Shown here in pieces: positions 15,651 to 23,983 of a stretch of DNA of 64,000 bases. Source of the stretch: Haloferax mucosum ATCC BAA-1512 (lineage in GTDB: Archaea; Halobacteriota; Halobacteria; Halobacteriales; Haloferacaceae); contig NZ_AOLN01000018.1 of assembly GCF_000337815.1 (NCBI RefSeq), forward strand, positions 724,536 through 788,535. The letters run 5' to 3'. A program made the position numbers and the translations under genes. The notes below the pieces were generated by a model. That model saw nothing but the letters and a program-made list of their open reading frames with translations. It had not been told where the DNA came from and did no database searches. The first letter of the stretch is position 1; every line of letters starts with the position of its first letter.

Positions 15651-16478
15651 TCACACCCTGCCGGTCGTCACGTCGAACGGGACGACTTCGGCCCGGCGGT
15701 ACGCCCCGTCTCGAATCTGCTGGACGACTTCGCGGCCCATCTGCCGCCATTCCCGCCGGACAGACTCGTACGACACGTCGTCAGCGAGACCGCGCTTGAG
15801 GTCGGCTTCGTGACGGTCGAGTCCCTCACCAGTCGCTTTCTTGGCCGCACTTCGAACGTCGTGTTCGTCGTACGGCGGTTCGACCAGTTTTCTGTGGTGG
15901 TAGCGTCTGGTGCCGACGACCGACAGTCCGGCATCGGAACACAGGCCGCTCACGCGTTCGCCGAGCGCCACGTTGGTCTGGACGCCGTCGAGGAAGGCGT
16001 CTCTGACGCGGCGTTCGAGCGAGACTTCCGCTTCGACCGTCGAATCGACGCCGACAGCGGCGTTATCGGGTTCGACCGCCGCGACGAGGTCTGTAGACAC
16101 GCGTGCGAACTCCGACAGTGCGGCCGCCGGGTCAGGGAGATTCACGAGGAGTGCCTGACAGACGACGAGGTCGAAACTGTCGTCCGGGAAGGGAAGTCGG
16201 GTCGCATCGCCCGCGACGACCGCCACTCGTTCGCGGTCGGCGGCAACCGAAAGCAGGTCTGTGTCGGCATCGACGCCGACGACGTCGGCGCTGGAGGACT
16301 CGGCGAGGACGCGCGAGAATTCGCCCGTGCCGCACCCGACATCGAGGATTCGGTCGCGCCCATCGAGGTCTAAATCGGCGAGGGCGGCGCGCGAATCGTC
16401 CCACATCCCTTGTCGCGTCCGCCGGAGATACGATTCGGAAAAGCGTCGCACGTCCCAGATTCGGGTGCGGCGCGGCAA
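15651..16478 (-). CDS. Class I SAM-dependent methyltransferase
   Basis: These 275 residues start at a TTG. Motif I is ILDVGCGTGEFSR (residues 43-55), followed by the acidic strand VVGVDADTD, motif II GDATRLPFPDDSFDLVV near 90-106 and a post-motif region. The C-terminal third (about 160-275) is predicted helical and is not recognised. The substrate is unknown. The TTG keeps an N-terminal RRTRIWDVRRFSESYL block that looks conserved. A GTG nine codons later (16451) is the alternative start. It is convergent with the zinc-ribbon gene. Confidence 0.8.
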   Translation of the reverse strand: MPRRTRIWDVRRFSESYLRRTRQGMWDDSRAALADLDLDGRDRILDVGCGTGEFSRVLAESSSADVVGVDADTDLLSVAADRERVAVVAGDATRLPFPDDSFDLVVCQALLVNLPDPAAALSEFARVSTDLVAAVEPDNAAVGVDSTVEAEVSLERRVRDAFLDGVQTNVALGERVSGLCSDAGLSVVGTRRYHHRKLVEPPYDEHDVRSAAKKATGEGLDRHEADLKRGLADDVSYESVRREWRQMGREVVQQIRDGAYRRAEVVPFDVTTGRV

Positions 16479-16521
16479 AAATCAGTCGGTGTGTCGAACC
16501 CGATGTCCGACGGGTGCAGTA

Positions 16522-17907
16522 TCAGTCTCTCTGCCGGAGGCGAACCGCCGCGATAGCCAGCGCGACTGTCGAGGCAAAAAGTCCGAACCCGGGTGCGCCA
16601 GTCGTCGTCGATGCCGGTTGTGCCGTTGCATTCTCGGGGTCCGATTGGTCGGCTGAGGTGGGAGACGATGTGCTGGGTGGCGTCGCAGTCCGAGTTGTCT
16701 CGGAGGGCGTCGTCCGCGGTGCCGTCGAAGATTCGGTTGTCGTCTCTGTGGAACTCGTCTCGGAGGGCGTCGTCGTCTCGGATACCGCACCGAGACTCGG
16801 CACTTCGACATCGACGGCGACGCCCGCGTGGTCGGACGGCCAGCGGTCGCCGTCCAGTGTTTCGATACGGGCATCCTCGGTGTGCGCGAACCGAGAGGGT
16901 TCGCCCGCGTCGAGGTCGCGGACGAACACGTGGTCAACCGTCCGGCTCAGGTCGCCGCCGGTCAGGGTACTCCTCCGACAGCACGTCGGGGCGAGGTCGG
17001 CCGTCACCGGGTCGAGACCATCTGCAAGCCGCGTGTACGCTTCGTCTCCGGGCGTAGTGTTTAGGTCTCCCGCGACGGCTACCGGCCCGTCGCGCGAGGC
17101 GACCCACTCGGCGAGTTCGGCGGCCTGTTCGGTTCGGACCCCCCGACTCGCCCGTTCGAGATGCGTCGATACGACGGTAAACGACCGGCTGTTGGAGTCG
17201 GTAAGCGAGACCGTCGCCGCGGCGAACCCGCGCGGAATACGGAGTGTGTCATCGGTATCGTTCCCGAGTGGGACTTCGAGCGCGGCGTCGAACGCTTCGC
17301 CGCGGAGGTCACTCGCTTCGGCTGTCTCTCGCACGAGAATCGCGTCTTTGTCGCGGAGCGTGACGGTCGTCCGACGTCCGTCGATGCGACCCGGAAGCGA
17401 GACCGGTGTCGTCTCGGATACTGCGGCGACGCGGTAGTCCGCCGCCGCGTCGTCGAGCGCCGTCGTCAGTTCTGCGAGGAAATCAACCGATTCGGCGTCG
17501 GCCACAGCGACCGCCGCGGCCTCCTGAAGCGCAATAACATCCGCGTCGATTGCGACGAGTTCGCCCGCGAGAGCCGCCATCCGCTGTGTGACGTCGCTCT
17601 CGCGGACTGAATCGTACAGGTCACCGACGATACGACGCCGCTCGGATGCGTCTTCGGCAAAGAGAATCGGCGTGAGGCTCACGCCGAGACCGAGGTTTAG
17701 CGTGGCGATTCGAGCTGTTCCCGCGGTTTGGGCGGTTTGGGCCGTTTGGGCGGTTTGGACCGTTTGGGCGGTTTCGGCAGTTCCCATGGTTCCGTCGAGT
17801 GTCGTTGCTGTCGCGGACTGGGAATGCGCCGCTCCCGCGAAAACGGCGCTCACGGGGACTGTCGTCGCACACCGAAGGACGGCGCGACGGGACAACTGGA
17901 GGGTCAT
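16522..17907 (-). CDS. Tat-exported endonuclease/exonuclease/phosphatase-family enzyme with PGF-CTERM anchor
   Basis: This encodes 461 residues. The N-terminus has a twin-arginine signal (SRRAVLR, residues 6-12) and a hydrophobic stretch. The catalytic domain of the EEP fold (DNase I-like) follows: IATLNLGLG, the metal-binding VIALQEA, STHLER, VAGDLNTTPGD and WPSDHAG. Residues about 390-435 are a threonine/serine/proline-rich linker. The last 25 residues form PGF-CTERM: PGF (439-441), a transmembrane segment and basic RLRQRD, so archaeosortase processing to a lipid-anchored surface form is expected. It may act on extracellular DNA or a phosphoester; the substrate is inferred. A 9-base tandem repeat lies after the signal peptide. 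Confidence 0.82.
   Translation of the reverse strand: MTLQLSRRAVLRCATTVPVSAVFAGAAHSQSATATTLDGTMGTAETAQTVQTAQTAQTAQTAGTARIATLNLGLGVSLTPILFAEDASERRRIVGDLYDSVRESDVTQRMAALAGELVAIDADVIALQEAAAVAVADAESVDFLAELTTALDDAAADYRVAAVSETTPVSLPGRIDGRRTTVTLRDKDAILVRETAEASDLRGEAFDAALEVPLGNDTDDTLRIPRGFAAATVSLTDSNSRSFTVVSTHLERASRGVRTEQAAELAEWVASRDGPVAVAGDLNTTPGDEAYTRLADGLDPVTADLAPTCCRRSTLTGGDLSRTVDHVFVRDLDAGEPSRFAHTEDARIETLDGDRWPSDHAGVAVDVEVPSLGAVSETTTPSETSSTETTTESSTAPRTTPSETTRTATPPSTSSPTSADQSDPENATAQPASTTTGAPGFGLFASTVALAIAAVRLRQRD
17723..17776. repeat. Six tandem copies of a 9-base unit (GCGGTTTGG) within the EEP gene
   Basis: The units are GCGGTTTGG with one or two substitutions in later copies. On the coding minus strand they encode about six TAQ/TVQ tripeptides following the Tat signal peptide. 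Slippage would change the number of tripeptides without shifting the frame, so copy number could vary among strains. Confidence 0.85.
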
Positions 17908-17980
17908 GCTGGACGTCGAACGCACACACGGTGATTCGAAAGCGTGACCGATAATCGTTGCCGGACGTGTCGGTTGTCGT

Positions 17981-18823
17981 TTATTTCGCGTCGGCGCGGA
18001 ACTCGCGGACGCGTTCGATGTTCCACTCGTAGCTCTTGCCGTTCTCGGTCGGCGTCTCCAACACGAGCGGGACGTCGTTGGCGACGATGGCGTCGTGATT
18101 GATGAACGCGCGCATGCCCGCTTCGCCGATGAGACCTTCACCGATGTGGGCGTGTTCGTCCTTGTTCGTGCCGCACTCGTGTTTCGAGTCGTTCAGGTGG
18201 ACGCACTTGAGATGTTCAATCCCGACTTCGGCGTCGAGTTCGTCGAACGTCTCGGCGACGCCCTCGGGCGTCGAGAGGTCGTAGCCCGCGGCGAACACGT
18301 GGGCCGTGTCGAGACAGATATCGAGGTCCTGTGTGGACTCTTCGAGGACGTAGCCGAGGTGCGCGAAGTCGTCGCCCATCTTCGTGCCCGAGCCGGCGTC
18401 GGATTCGATGAGGATGGTGACGCCGTCCGGCACGTCGATTTCGTCGAGGACGGAGACGGCGTTTTCGAGTCCCTGCTGTTCGCCCGCGCCGGTGTGTGCG
18501 CCGAGGTGAACGTTCACGTACGGAATGTCGAGTTTGGCCGCGGCATCGACTTCCTTCTGCATGGAATCGAGCGACTTCTCGCGCAGACCGTCTTTCGGCG
18601 TACAGAGGTTGACGAGATACGACGTGTGGATGACCCACGGGCCGTCGAGCGACTCGGCTGTCCCCTCGCGGAAGGCGTCGGACTCCTCGTCGCCGATATT
18701 GGGGTCTTGCCACACCTGCGGGGAGTGGGTGAATATCTGACCGCAGTTCCCGCCGACGTCGATTTGGTTTCCGACCGCATTATCGACGCCACCGGCGATA
18801 GAAACGTGTGCTCCAACTCGCAT
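17981..18823 (-). CDS. nfo: Endonuclease IV (AP endonuclease)
   Basis: The 280-residue zinc TIM-barrel enzyme cleaves DNA 5' of abasic sites in base excision repair. Family motifs include [10 protein letters not shown] (residues 3-12), FTHSPQVW near 33, [11 protein letters not shown] near 65, [10 protein letters not shown] near residue 108, LIESDAGSG near 141, [15 protein letters not shown] near 173 and [21 protein letters not shown] near 210, together carrying the three-zinc ligands. Length matches the family. The ATG at 18823 is taken because MRVGAHVS begins the barrel. It is divergent from the peroxiredoxin gene next to it. Confidence 0.95.
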   Translation of the reverse strand: MRVGAHVSIAGGVDNAVGNQIDVGGNCGQIFTHSPQVWQDPNIGDEESDAFREGTAESLDGPWVIHTSYLVNLCTPKDGLREKSLDSMQKEVDAAAKLDIPYVNVHLGAHTGAGEQQGLENAVSVLDEIDVPDGVTILIESDAGSGTKMGDDFAHLGYVLEESTQDLDICLDTAHVFAAGYDLSTPEGVAETFDELDAEVGIEHLKCVHLNDSKHECGTNKDEHAHIGEGLIGEAGMRAFINHDAIVANDVPLVLETPTENGKSYEWNIERVREFRADAK

Positions 18824-18913
18824 GCCGAACCCCACGGGATACCCGAACAAAGGAACTTCGGAGTTGCTGGACTAGCCGGAACGAATATCAATTACAATAA
18901 CCAAAATCGAACG

Positions 18914-19438
18914 ATGACTGGACTCGCCGTCGGAGCGACTGCCCCCGACGTCACACAGACGCTCGTCGCACCAGACGGGGAGACGATAGACCGCGCTCTC
19001 TCGACCCTCGTCACCGAAAAACCAGTGCTGTTGTGTTTCTACACCGCGGATTTCAGCCCCGATTGCACCGAAGAGTGGTGCGCCATCCGCGACTTCGACT
19101 GGTTTTCGACCGGGAACGACGTTCACGTCGTCGGCGCGAGCAAATCGGGCGTCGGTATGCACCGCCGGTTTATCTCCCAACACAACTTGAACTTCCCGCT
19201 GTACGCGGACACCGACCTCGAACTCGCCTCGGCGTTCGACGTCGTCTACCGAACCTTCGGCGTCTCGAAGCGCGCCCGCCGGTCGTGTTTTCTCATCGAT
19301 GAAAATCTGACCGTCCGCTACCGTTGGATTGGCGAGCACTGGCTCGACCCGACTCGGGACGTCCCGCCGCTGACAGAAGTGTACGAGGGCGTCGTCGATG
19401 CGCTCGAATTAGACTCACCCGAAACGTTCGGGTTCTGA
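18914..19438 (+). CDS. Peroxiredoxin of the Bcp/PrxQ type
   Basis: This is a 174-residue redoxin. TADFSPDCTEEWCAIRD places the peroxidatic cysteine at C51 and a second cysteine at C56, the spacing of bacterioferritin-comigratory-protein-type peroxiredoxins. VVGASKSGVGMHRRFISQHNL-type strand and helix and NFPLYADTDLELASAF follow as in the family. It reduces hydroperoxides in the cytoplasm with an external reductant. Its position divergent from the AP endonuclease gene suggests an oxidative-damage context, which is inference. Confidence 0.88.
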   Translation: MTGLAVGATAPDVTQTLVAPDGETIDRALSTLVTEKPVLLCFYTADFSPDCTEEWCAIRDFDWFSTGNDVHVVGASKSGVGMHRRFISQHNLNFPLYADTDLELASAFDVVYRTFGVSKRARRSCFLIDENLTVRYRWIGEHWLDPTRDVPPLTEVYEGVVDALELDSPETFGF

Positions 19439-19462
19439 GTGTCGGCGGCGACCAAGTCGGCT

Positions 19463-20290
19463 TTACTTCGAACTCGATTGCGGGGTCCGGCGAACCCACT
19501 CGCTGTCGCGGTATTTCTCGTCCGCGCGCGTCCGCGCACGTTCAAGTTCGTCGTCGGTCCACGACCCAGCTTCGGCATCGACGAACGCGGCGAGCGAATC
19601 GGTCAGCGCTTCGACGAACGCCTCGCGGGACACGTCCGCGAGTTCGTCGATACCGACGACGCGTTCGCGGAACTCCTCGGGGGTCACGTCGTGGCCGTCG
19701 AACACGCCGAGGTGCGTTTCGGCATCGACCGAGTACGTGAGCGAGCCGTGTTGTACGACGGCGTCGCGGCGGCGGTACTGTGCGTTCCCCGCGATTTTCC
19801 GACCCTCGGCGACCATGTCGTGGGCCGGATGAAGCGCCCGGAGGTAACACGCGGGATGCCAGATAACCGGCATGTCGTCATCGACGAAATCCACGTCAAC
19901 GCCGACCGACCGAATCGCGTCGAGAATCGGCTCACAGAGAACGTGATAGCAATCCATGAGGTCGCCGGGGAGTTCGTCCTTCGGCGCGACAATCGAGTAA
20001 GCGACGTCGCCGTGGTGGTCGTGGTAGATGCCGCCGCCGCCGGTCGGTCGGCGAGTCACCTCGATACCCTCGCGCTCGCAGAACTCCCAATCGACCGTTT
20101 CCGGGTCCTGTCCGTAGCCCAGTGAGAGACAACTTGGTTCCCACGAGTAGACGCGAACCGTCCGAGGGCCGCCCGCCGCGGCCGTCTCGCCCGCAATTTC
20201 GTCCAGCGCCATCTGCATCGGTCCCGGCCGAATGTCTTCTCGAATCAACCGCCACTCGCGGTCAGCGAGTGCGCCCTCTGAGTCGTTCAT
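19463..20290 (-). CDS. lplA: Lipoate-protein ligase A family protein
   Basis: The 275 residues match the BPL/LplA catalytic fold: an N-terminal M-ALDEI block (25-31), RRPTGGGGIYHDHHGDV near 80-96 (the nucleotide loop) and the catalytic lysine in EGRKIAGNAQ near residue 165. The protein transfers lipoate or octanoate to 2-oxoacid dehydrogenase or GcvH lysines. There is no separate LplB or LipA gene next to it. The ATG at 20290 gives the family N-terminus; longer extensions are basic and unlikely. It is convergent with the peroxiredoxin gene, 24 bases away. Confidence 0.88.
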   Translation of the reverse strand: MNDSEGALADREWRLIREDIRPGPMQMALDEIAGETAAAGGPRTVRVYSWEPSCLSLGYGQDPETVDWEFCEREGIEVTRRPTGGGGIYHDHHGDVAYSIVAPKDELPGDLMDCYHVLCEPILDAIRSVGVDVDFVDDDMPVIWHPACYLRALHPAHDMVAEGRKIAGNAQYRRRDAVVQHGSLTYSVDAETHLGVFDGHDVTPEEFRERVVGIDELADVSREAFVEALTDSLAAFVDAEAGSWTDDELERARTRADEKYRDSEWVRRTPQSSSK

Positions 20291-20369
20291 ACGCTGGATA
20301 CGCGCAAGCGAGATGAAAGTGATTTCGACGCTCGCCGATACGCGGTCGGTTCGACGCTCGCGCCCCGAG

Positions 20370-20431
20370 CGACCAATCGCCCCGACGACCAATCACCCCG
20401 ACGACCAATCACCCCGACGACCAATCACCCA
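20370..20431. repeat. Tandem repeat, 16-base unit CGACCAATCACCCCGA, 3.9 copies
   Basis: Copies begin at 20370, 20386, 20402 and 20418; the first differs by one base and the last is cut after 14. The array lies in the promoter region between lplA and the VOC gene. Each unit holds CCAATC. It may be an expanded transcription-factor site or a slippage-generated minisatellite. Confidence 0.9.
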
Positions 20432-20484
20432 AGTGGCTGGTCGCCGAGCGATTCGATTATACCGCGCCGCGGTGACGTTCGGCT

Positions 20485-21135
20485 ATGAAGTTTCACCGCG
20501 TTGCCATCGCCGCGGCAGACCCCATCTCGCTGTGTGAGTTCTATGTCGAGACGCTCGGATTCGCGCCCGTCTCGGGGTCGCAACGCTCTGCGACCGCCGG
20601 TGAGACCACGCTCTGGTTCGAACTCGGTGATACGAACCCCGGACACCTCGCCTTTACCGTCGATGCGACGATTGAATCCGTGGTCTCGTGGCTGGTCGAC
20701 CACGATATCGAGATTCTCGAAACGGACCACGGTGAGAGCATCCGATTCGACTTCCTCGAATGTGACTCTGTGTACTTCGAGGACCCGGACGGCAACGTCA
20801 TCGAGTACATCTGCTACGACGGCCAGGCCGCCGACGAGTTCGACCCCGAGACGGACCTTCGAGGCGCGACCGAAGTCGGCATGGCCGTTCCAGCAGTCGT
20901 CCCGTTCGTCGAAGCCCTGACGGACGCACTCGCCATCGAGACACTGGAATCGTTCGAAGAAGGCGAACTCGTCTTCGTCGGCGATAGAGACGCCCGGTTC
21001 GTCGTCTCACCCTCCGGTCGGCCGTGGTACCCGACAGAGACAGACGCGACGGTTGGTCCGGTTTCCGTTCAGTGCGACGTGGATGGCGTGTTCGACCCGG
21101 AAGAGTTGCCGTATCGGGTGAACGTCGAAGCCTGA
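20485..21135 (+). CDS. VOC/glyoxalase-family protein
   Basis: This encodes 216 residues. The first 115 are a vicinal-oxygen-chelate module: FHRVAIAAADPISLCEFYVETLGF, split as strand-helix, and YFEDPDGNVIEYI with the metal-ligand glutamate near the end of the domain. The second half is shorter and looks like a degenerate second module. The first histidine H4 and the glutamate near residue 107 are the candidate metal ligands. VOC proteins include lyases, isomerases and dioxygenases; substrate unknown. The gene lies downstream of the 16-base repeat array. Confidence 0.82.
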   Translation: MKFHRVAIAAADPISLCEFYVETLGFAPVSGSQRSATAGETTLWFELGDTNPGHLAFTVDATIESVVSWLVDHDIEILETDHGESIRFDFLECDSVYFEDPDGNVIEYICYDGQAADEFDPETDLRGATEVGMAVPAVVPFVEALTDALAIETLESFEEGELVFVGDRDARFVVSPSGRPWYPTETDATVGPVSVQCDVDGVFDPEELPYRVNVEA

Positions 21136-21248
21136 GCGGTCGGTGAGCAGACTCATTTTCGGAGAGGCACCATCGCCGGTAAGCCTACTGTGTAGACTAG
21201 GCTGGGCTACAGAACGCGATGGCTGTCGGTGAAAGACGGACTATCGAC

Positions 21249-21274
21249 ATTCTATATCGCTGTATTCGATTTAT
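21249..21274 (+). repeat. Left copy of a 26-base inverted repeat flanking rio2
   Basis: It contains ATTCTATATCGC, then TATT, then GATTTAT, with two and one intervening variable bases. The same blocks occur reversed at 22316-22341, 23 of 26 bases matching. This copy is 57 bases before the rio2 start codon. Confidence 0.6.
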
Positions 21275-21330
21275 CACGGCACAATTCGGTGACTCGCGGC
21301 TCTTTTACGCCTCGCTCACGGAGAGACCCT

Positions 21331-22242
21331 ATGGTACGGAACGTCGCAGGCGTGATGGCCGAACTCGAACCCGAGGACTTCTATCTCCTCTCGGGCGTCG
21401 AGCAGGGCATGCGCTTCAGCGAGTGGGTCAACCGCGAGAAGATTCCGAAGAACGCGGGGCTGACCGCAGAAGAGGTCGACTACCGCATCGACCGCTGTAT
21501 GACCCGCGACCTCATCGAGCGCAAGACCATCCAGTACGAGGGGTACAAACTCACGGTCGAAGGGTACGATGCGCTCGCCCTCCGAACGTTCGCACAGCGA
21601 GACACCATTCAAGGATTCGGCGCACCACTCGGCGTCGGCAAGGAAAGTGACGTGTTCGAAGTCCAGTCGTTCAAGCCGCTGGCGCTGAAATTCCACCGCG
21701 AGGGCTACACGAATTTCCGGGAGGTCCGCCGCGAGCGCGACTACACCTCCGACAATCACCACGTTTCGTGGCTCTACACCGCCCGCAAGGCGGCCGAACG
21801 CGAGTACGATGCACTGGAAACACTCTTTCCGAAGGTGTCGGTTCCCCGCCCCGTAGACCACAACCGCCACGCGATCATCATGTCGAAACTCGACGGCGTC
21901 GAACTCGGGAAGTCCCGACTCGAATCCGAGCAGGTGACGGGCGTACTCGGATTGATTCTCGACGAGATGGCCTCGGCGTACGACGCCGGGTTCGTCCACG
22001 CGGACATGTCTGAGTACAACGTCGCGGTCGGCGAAGGTGGAATCACCATCTTCGATTGGCCGCAGGCAGTCCCGACCGACCACGACAACGCCCGCGAACT
22101 CCTCGCGCGCGACGTGAAGAATATCGTCGGCTACTTCCAGCGTAAGTACCCCACAGAGATGCCAGACGATATCGACCTCGATTCGCTAACCGACGAAATC
22201 GCCCGCAACGAGTTCGAACGAGTGGGCGACGGGAGCGCCTAA
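21331..22242 (+). CDS. rio2: Serine/threonine protein kinase Rio2
   Basis: This 303-residue atypical kinase is conserved across archaea and eukaryotes and is linked to small-subunit maturation. A winged-helix domain spans about residues 1-90. The kinase domain carries the GVGKESDVFEV nucleotide loop, the lysine in ALKFHREG near 128, the catalytic loop FVHADMSEYN near 222 and the metal-binding IFDWPQ near 240. The ATG at 21331 gives the usual short N-terminus before the winged helix. It is flanked by two copies of a 26-base inverted repeat. Confidence 0.94.
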   Translation: MVRNVAGVMAELEPEDFYLLSGVEQGMRFSEWVNREKIPKNAGLTAEEVDYRIDRCMTRDLIERKTIQYEGYKLTVEGYDALALRTFAQRDTIQGFGAPLGVGKESDVFEVQSFKPLALKFHREGYTNFREVRRERDYTSDNHHVSWLYTARKAAEREYDALETLFPKVSVPRPVDHNRHAIIMSKLDGVELGKSRLESEQVTGVLGLILDEMASAYDAGFVHADMSEYNVAVGEGGITIFDWPQAVPTDHDNARELLARDVKNIVGYFQRKYPTEMPDDIDLDSLTDEIARNEFERVGDGSA

Positions 22243-22315
22243 CGGCGGTTTTACAGCGTTTGTCCGGTCTGTAGCCTGTGTTCGAGAGTGACGACGTTGC
22301 GTCGGCGTCCCAGAT

Positions 22316-22341
22316 ATAAATCTAATATTGCGATATAGAAT
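22316..22341 (-). repeat. Right copy of the inverted repeat flanking rio2
   Basis: Read on the minus strand it reproduces the left copy at 21249-21274 with three mismatches. It starts 74 bases after the rio2 stop. The two copies face each other across rio2, about 1.07 kb apart. Confidence 0.6.
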
Positions 22342-22452
22342 CCGGGTGTGACTCTCGAACTGCGCGGTATCCACGCACCCCCTGACTGTGATGGCGGACA
22401 AGAGCGGTTCAAAATCCGAATCAGCAATCTCGCTTACAAAATATCAGTTCAG

Positions 22453-22467
22453 CTACTTCTTTAGTAG
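22453..22467. promoter_or_regulatory. Inverted repeat CTACT-N5-AGTAG before the FMN reductase gene
   Basis: Five-base arms flank TCTTT. It ends 22 bases before the start codon of the flavin reductase, where an operator overlapping the start site could act. The only evidence is symmetry and position. Confidence 0.35.
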
Positions 22468-22489
22468 GAAACGTTCGTAGGGCGATGTG

Positions 22490-23086
22490 ATGCACCAACG
22501 CGAACCCACTGTCGTCGCCCTCTGCGGGAGTCTCCGTGACGAGAGTAAGACGCGAATCGCGCTGACAGAAGCGCTCGCGGCCGCACGCGACGCGGGTGCC
22601 TCGACAGAACTCGTCGATTTGCGCGACTACGAACTACCGATGTTGAACGCCGCCGATTCCGTGCCGGACGCACGCCGACTGCAAGAGACCGTCAGCGACG
22701 CGGACAGCGTTCTCGTCGGCACGCCCAACTACCACGGGTCGTACTCCGGCGCGCTGAAGAACGCGCTCGATTACTGCGGCCGGGACGAATTCTCCGAGAC
22801 GGTCGTCGGCCTGCTGGAAGTCGCTGGTGGACAGTTTCCGGGGACGGCACTCGTCCACCTCCGGACGGTCTGTCGAACGCTCAATGCGTGGGCGCTTCCG
22901 ACGGAGGTCGCAATTCCCGACTCGAACACGACCGTCACCGAAGACGGGATTCGAGACGAACAGGTGACAAAGCGAGTCGCCCGCTTGGGGAGCGAACTTG
23001 CACGATACGCGGGCATGCCTCACTACCCCGAGATGTGTGAGTCGCGGCGCGAACAGACGATTGTGGGGACACAAACTGACGATTAG
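22490..23086 (+). CDS. NAD(P)H-dependent FMN reductase-like flavoprotein
   Basis: This encodes 198 residues with a flavodoxin-like fold of the SsuE/ChrR family. ALCGSLRDESKT near residues 11-22 is the FMN phosphate loop, and VGTPNYHGSYSGALKNALDYC near 78-98 (split) is the family signature. The last 60 residues include YPEMCESRRE. It probably reduces flavins, quinones or metals in the cytoplasm. A GTG precedes the ATG by one codon; the ATG at 22490 is taken. An inverted repeat lies at 22453-22467. Confidence 0.85.
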   Translation: MHQREPTVVALCGSLRDESKTRIALTEALAAARDAGASTELVDLRDYELPMLNAADSVPDARRLQETVSDADSVLVGTPNYHGSYSGALKNALDYCGRDEFSETVVGLLEVAGGQFPGTALVHLRTVCRTLNAWALPTEVAIPDSNTTVTEDGIRDEQVTKRVARLGSELARYAGMPHYPEMCESRREQTIVGTQTDD

Positions 23087-23188
23087 CCAGCAGACGAACG
23101 CAAGAAGAGCCTCAGCCGGCAGACGCGACCGAGACGTCCGCTTCGGAACTCCGGAGGAATCAATACCAGCGTGAATCAATCCGAGGAT

Positions 23189-23950
23189 ATGTCTTTACGC
23201 TGGGATAATATCTCGCACGTGACGAAAGTTGACCCGGCGGAACCGTTGCCGTCAGACCTCGATATTCTCGATGGGACCGATTTGGTCATCGTCGGCGGTT
23301 CCGACGGCGTCACGCAGGCCAACTCACTCGACGCAATCGAACGGATTCGAGCGCAGTTTTCCGACCTGCCGGTGTTTCAGGAACCCTATGGTTCGGACCA
23401 CGTCTCGTCGGAGACGATGGACGCCGTCGATTATCTCTCGGTTCCCGCCGTCTACAACGGCGACCGCGACAACTTCGTCGCAAAGCACGTGGACTTCTTT
23501 ACGGAAGTCGGGAGCAAGCCCGAGGAAGTCACGGGAACGGGACTGCCCGTCGTCGGCGACGTCATCGCGTCTCGCGGCCGCGACGCAATCGCGGCGGCCG
23601 CAGAGAAGATACTTGGCGAAGGCTACGTGATTCAGAACCTCGATTCGAAAGCGGCGGCCGTCTCCGGGGTTGACAGACTCTACAGCCCCGACGAGGTCGC
23701 GGGCGCGGCGTTGGCGACGGAGTCTTTCTACGGGTTCCCTATCTTCTACATCGAGTACTCCGGCGTCTACGGCGGTCCCGAAGACGTCGAAGCGGCGTCG
23801 AAATATCTCGACGAGACGGTACTGCTCTACGGCGGCGGCATCCGGAGCAACGAACAGACGAGAGAGATTCTCGACGCCGGTGCCGACGCCGTCGTCGTCG
23901 GAGACTGCTTCCACGACGACCCCGAACGGTATCGACAGACGATGCCCTGA
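23189..23950 (+). CDS. Geranylgeranylglyceryl phosphate synthase-like (PcrB family) TIM-barrel protein
   Basis: The 253 residues begin with WDNISHVTKVDPAEPLP, typical of the GGGP synthase/PcrB family, which couples sn-glycerol-1-phosphate with a polyprenyl diphosphate to form archaeal ether lipids. Later motifs include IVGGSDGVTQ near residue 39, YIEYSGVYGGPEDV near 190 and VLLYGGGIRSNEQ near 215, which form the phosphate-binding strands. Haloarchaea tend to have more than one member. Whether this is the main lipid enzyme or a paralogue with different chain length cannot be told here. The ATG at 23189 fits the family N-terminus better than the GTG at 23171. Confidence 0.88.
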   Translation: MSLRWDNISHVTKVDPAEPLPSDLDILDGTDLVIVGGSDGVTQANSLDAIERIRAQFSDLPVFQEPYGSDHVSSETMDAVDYLSVPAVYNGDRDNFVAKHVDFFTEVGSKPEEVTGTGLPVVGDVIASRGRDAIAAAAEKILGEGYVIQNLDSKAAAVSGVDRLYSPDEVAGAALATESFYGFPIFYIEYSGVYGGPEDVEAASKYLDETVLLYGGGIRSNEQTREILDAGADAVVVGDCFHDDPERYRQTMP

Positions 23951-23983
23951 GACCGCCGAAGGCTCTCGGCCGACTGGATTCGG

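Noticed and set aside
20370..20431. A CRISPR array
   Set aside because: The 16-base units abut without unique spacers, so this is a simple tandem repeat.
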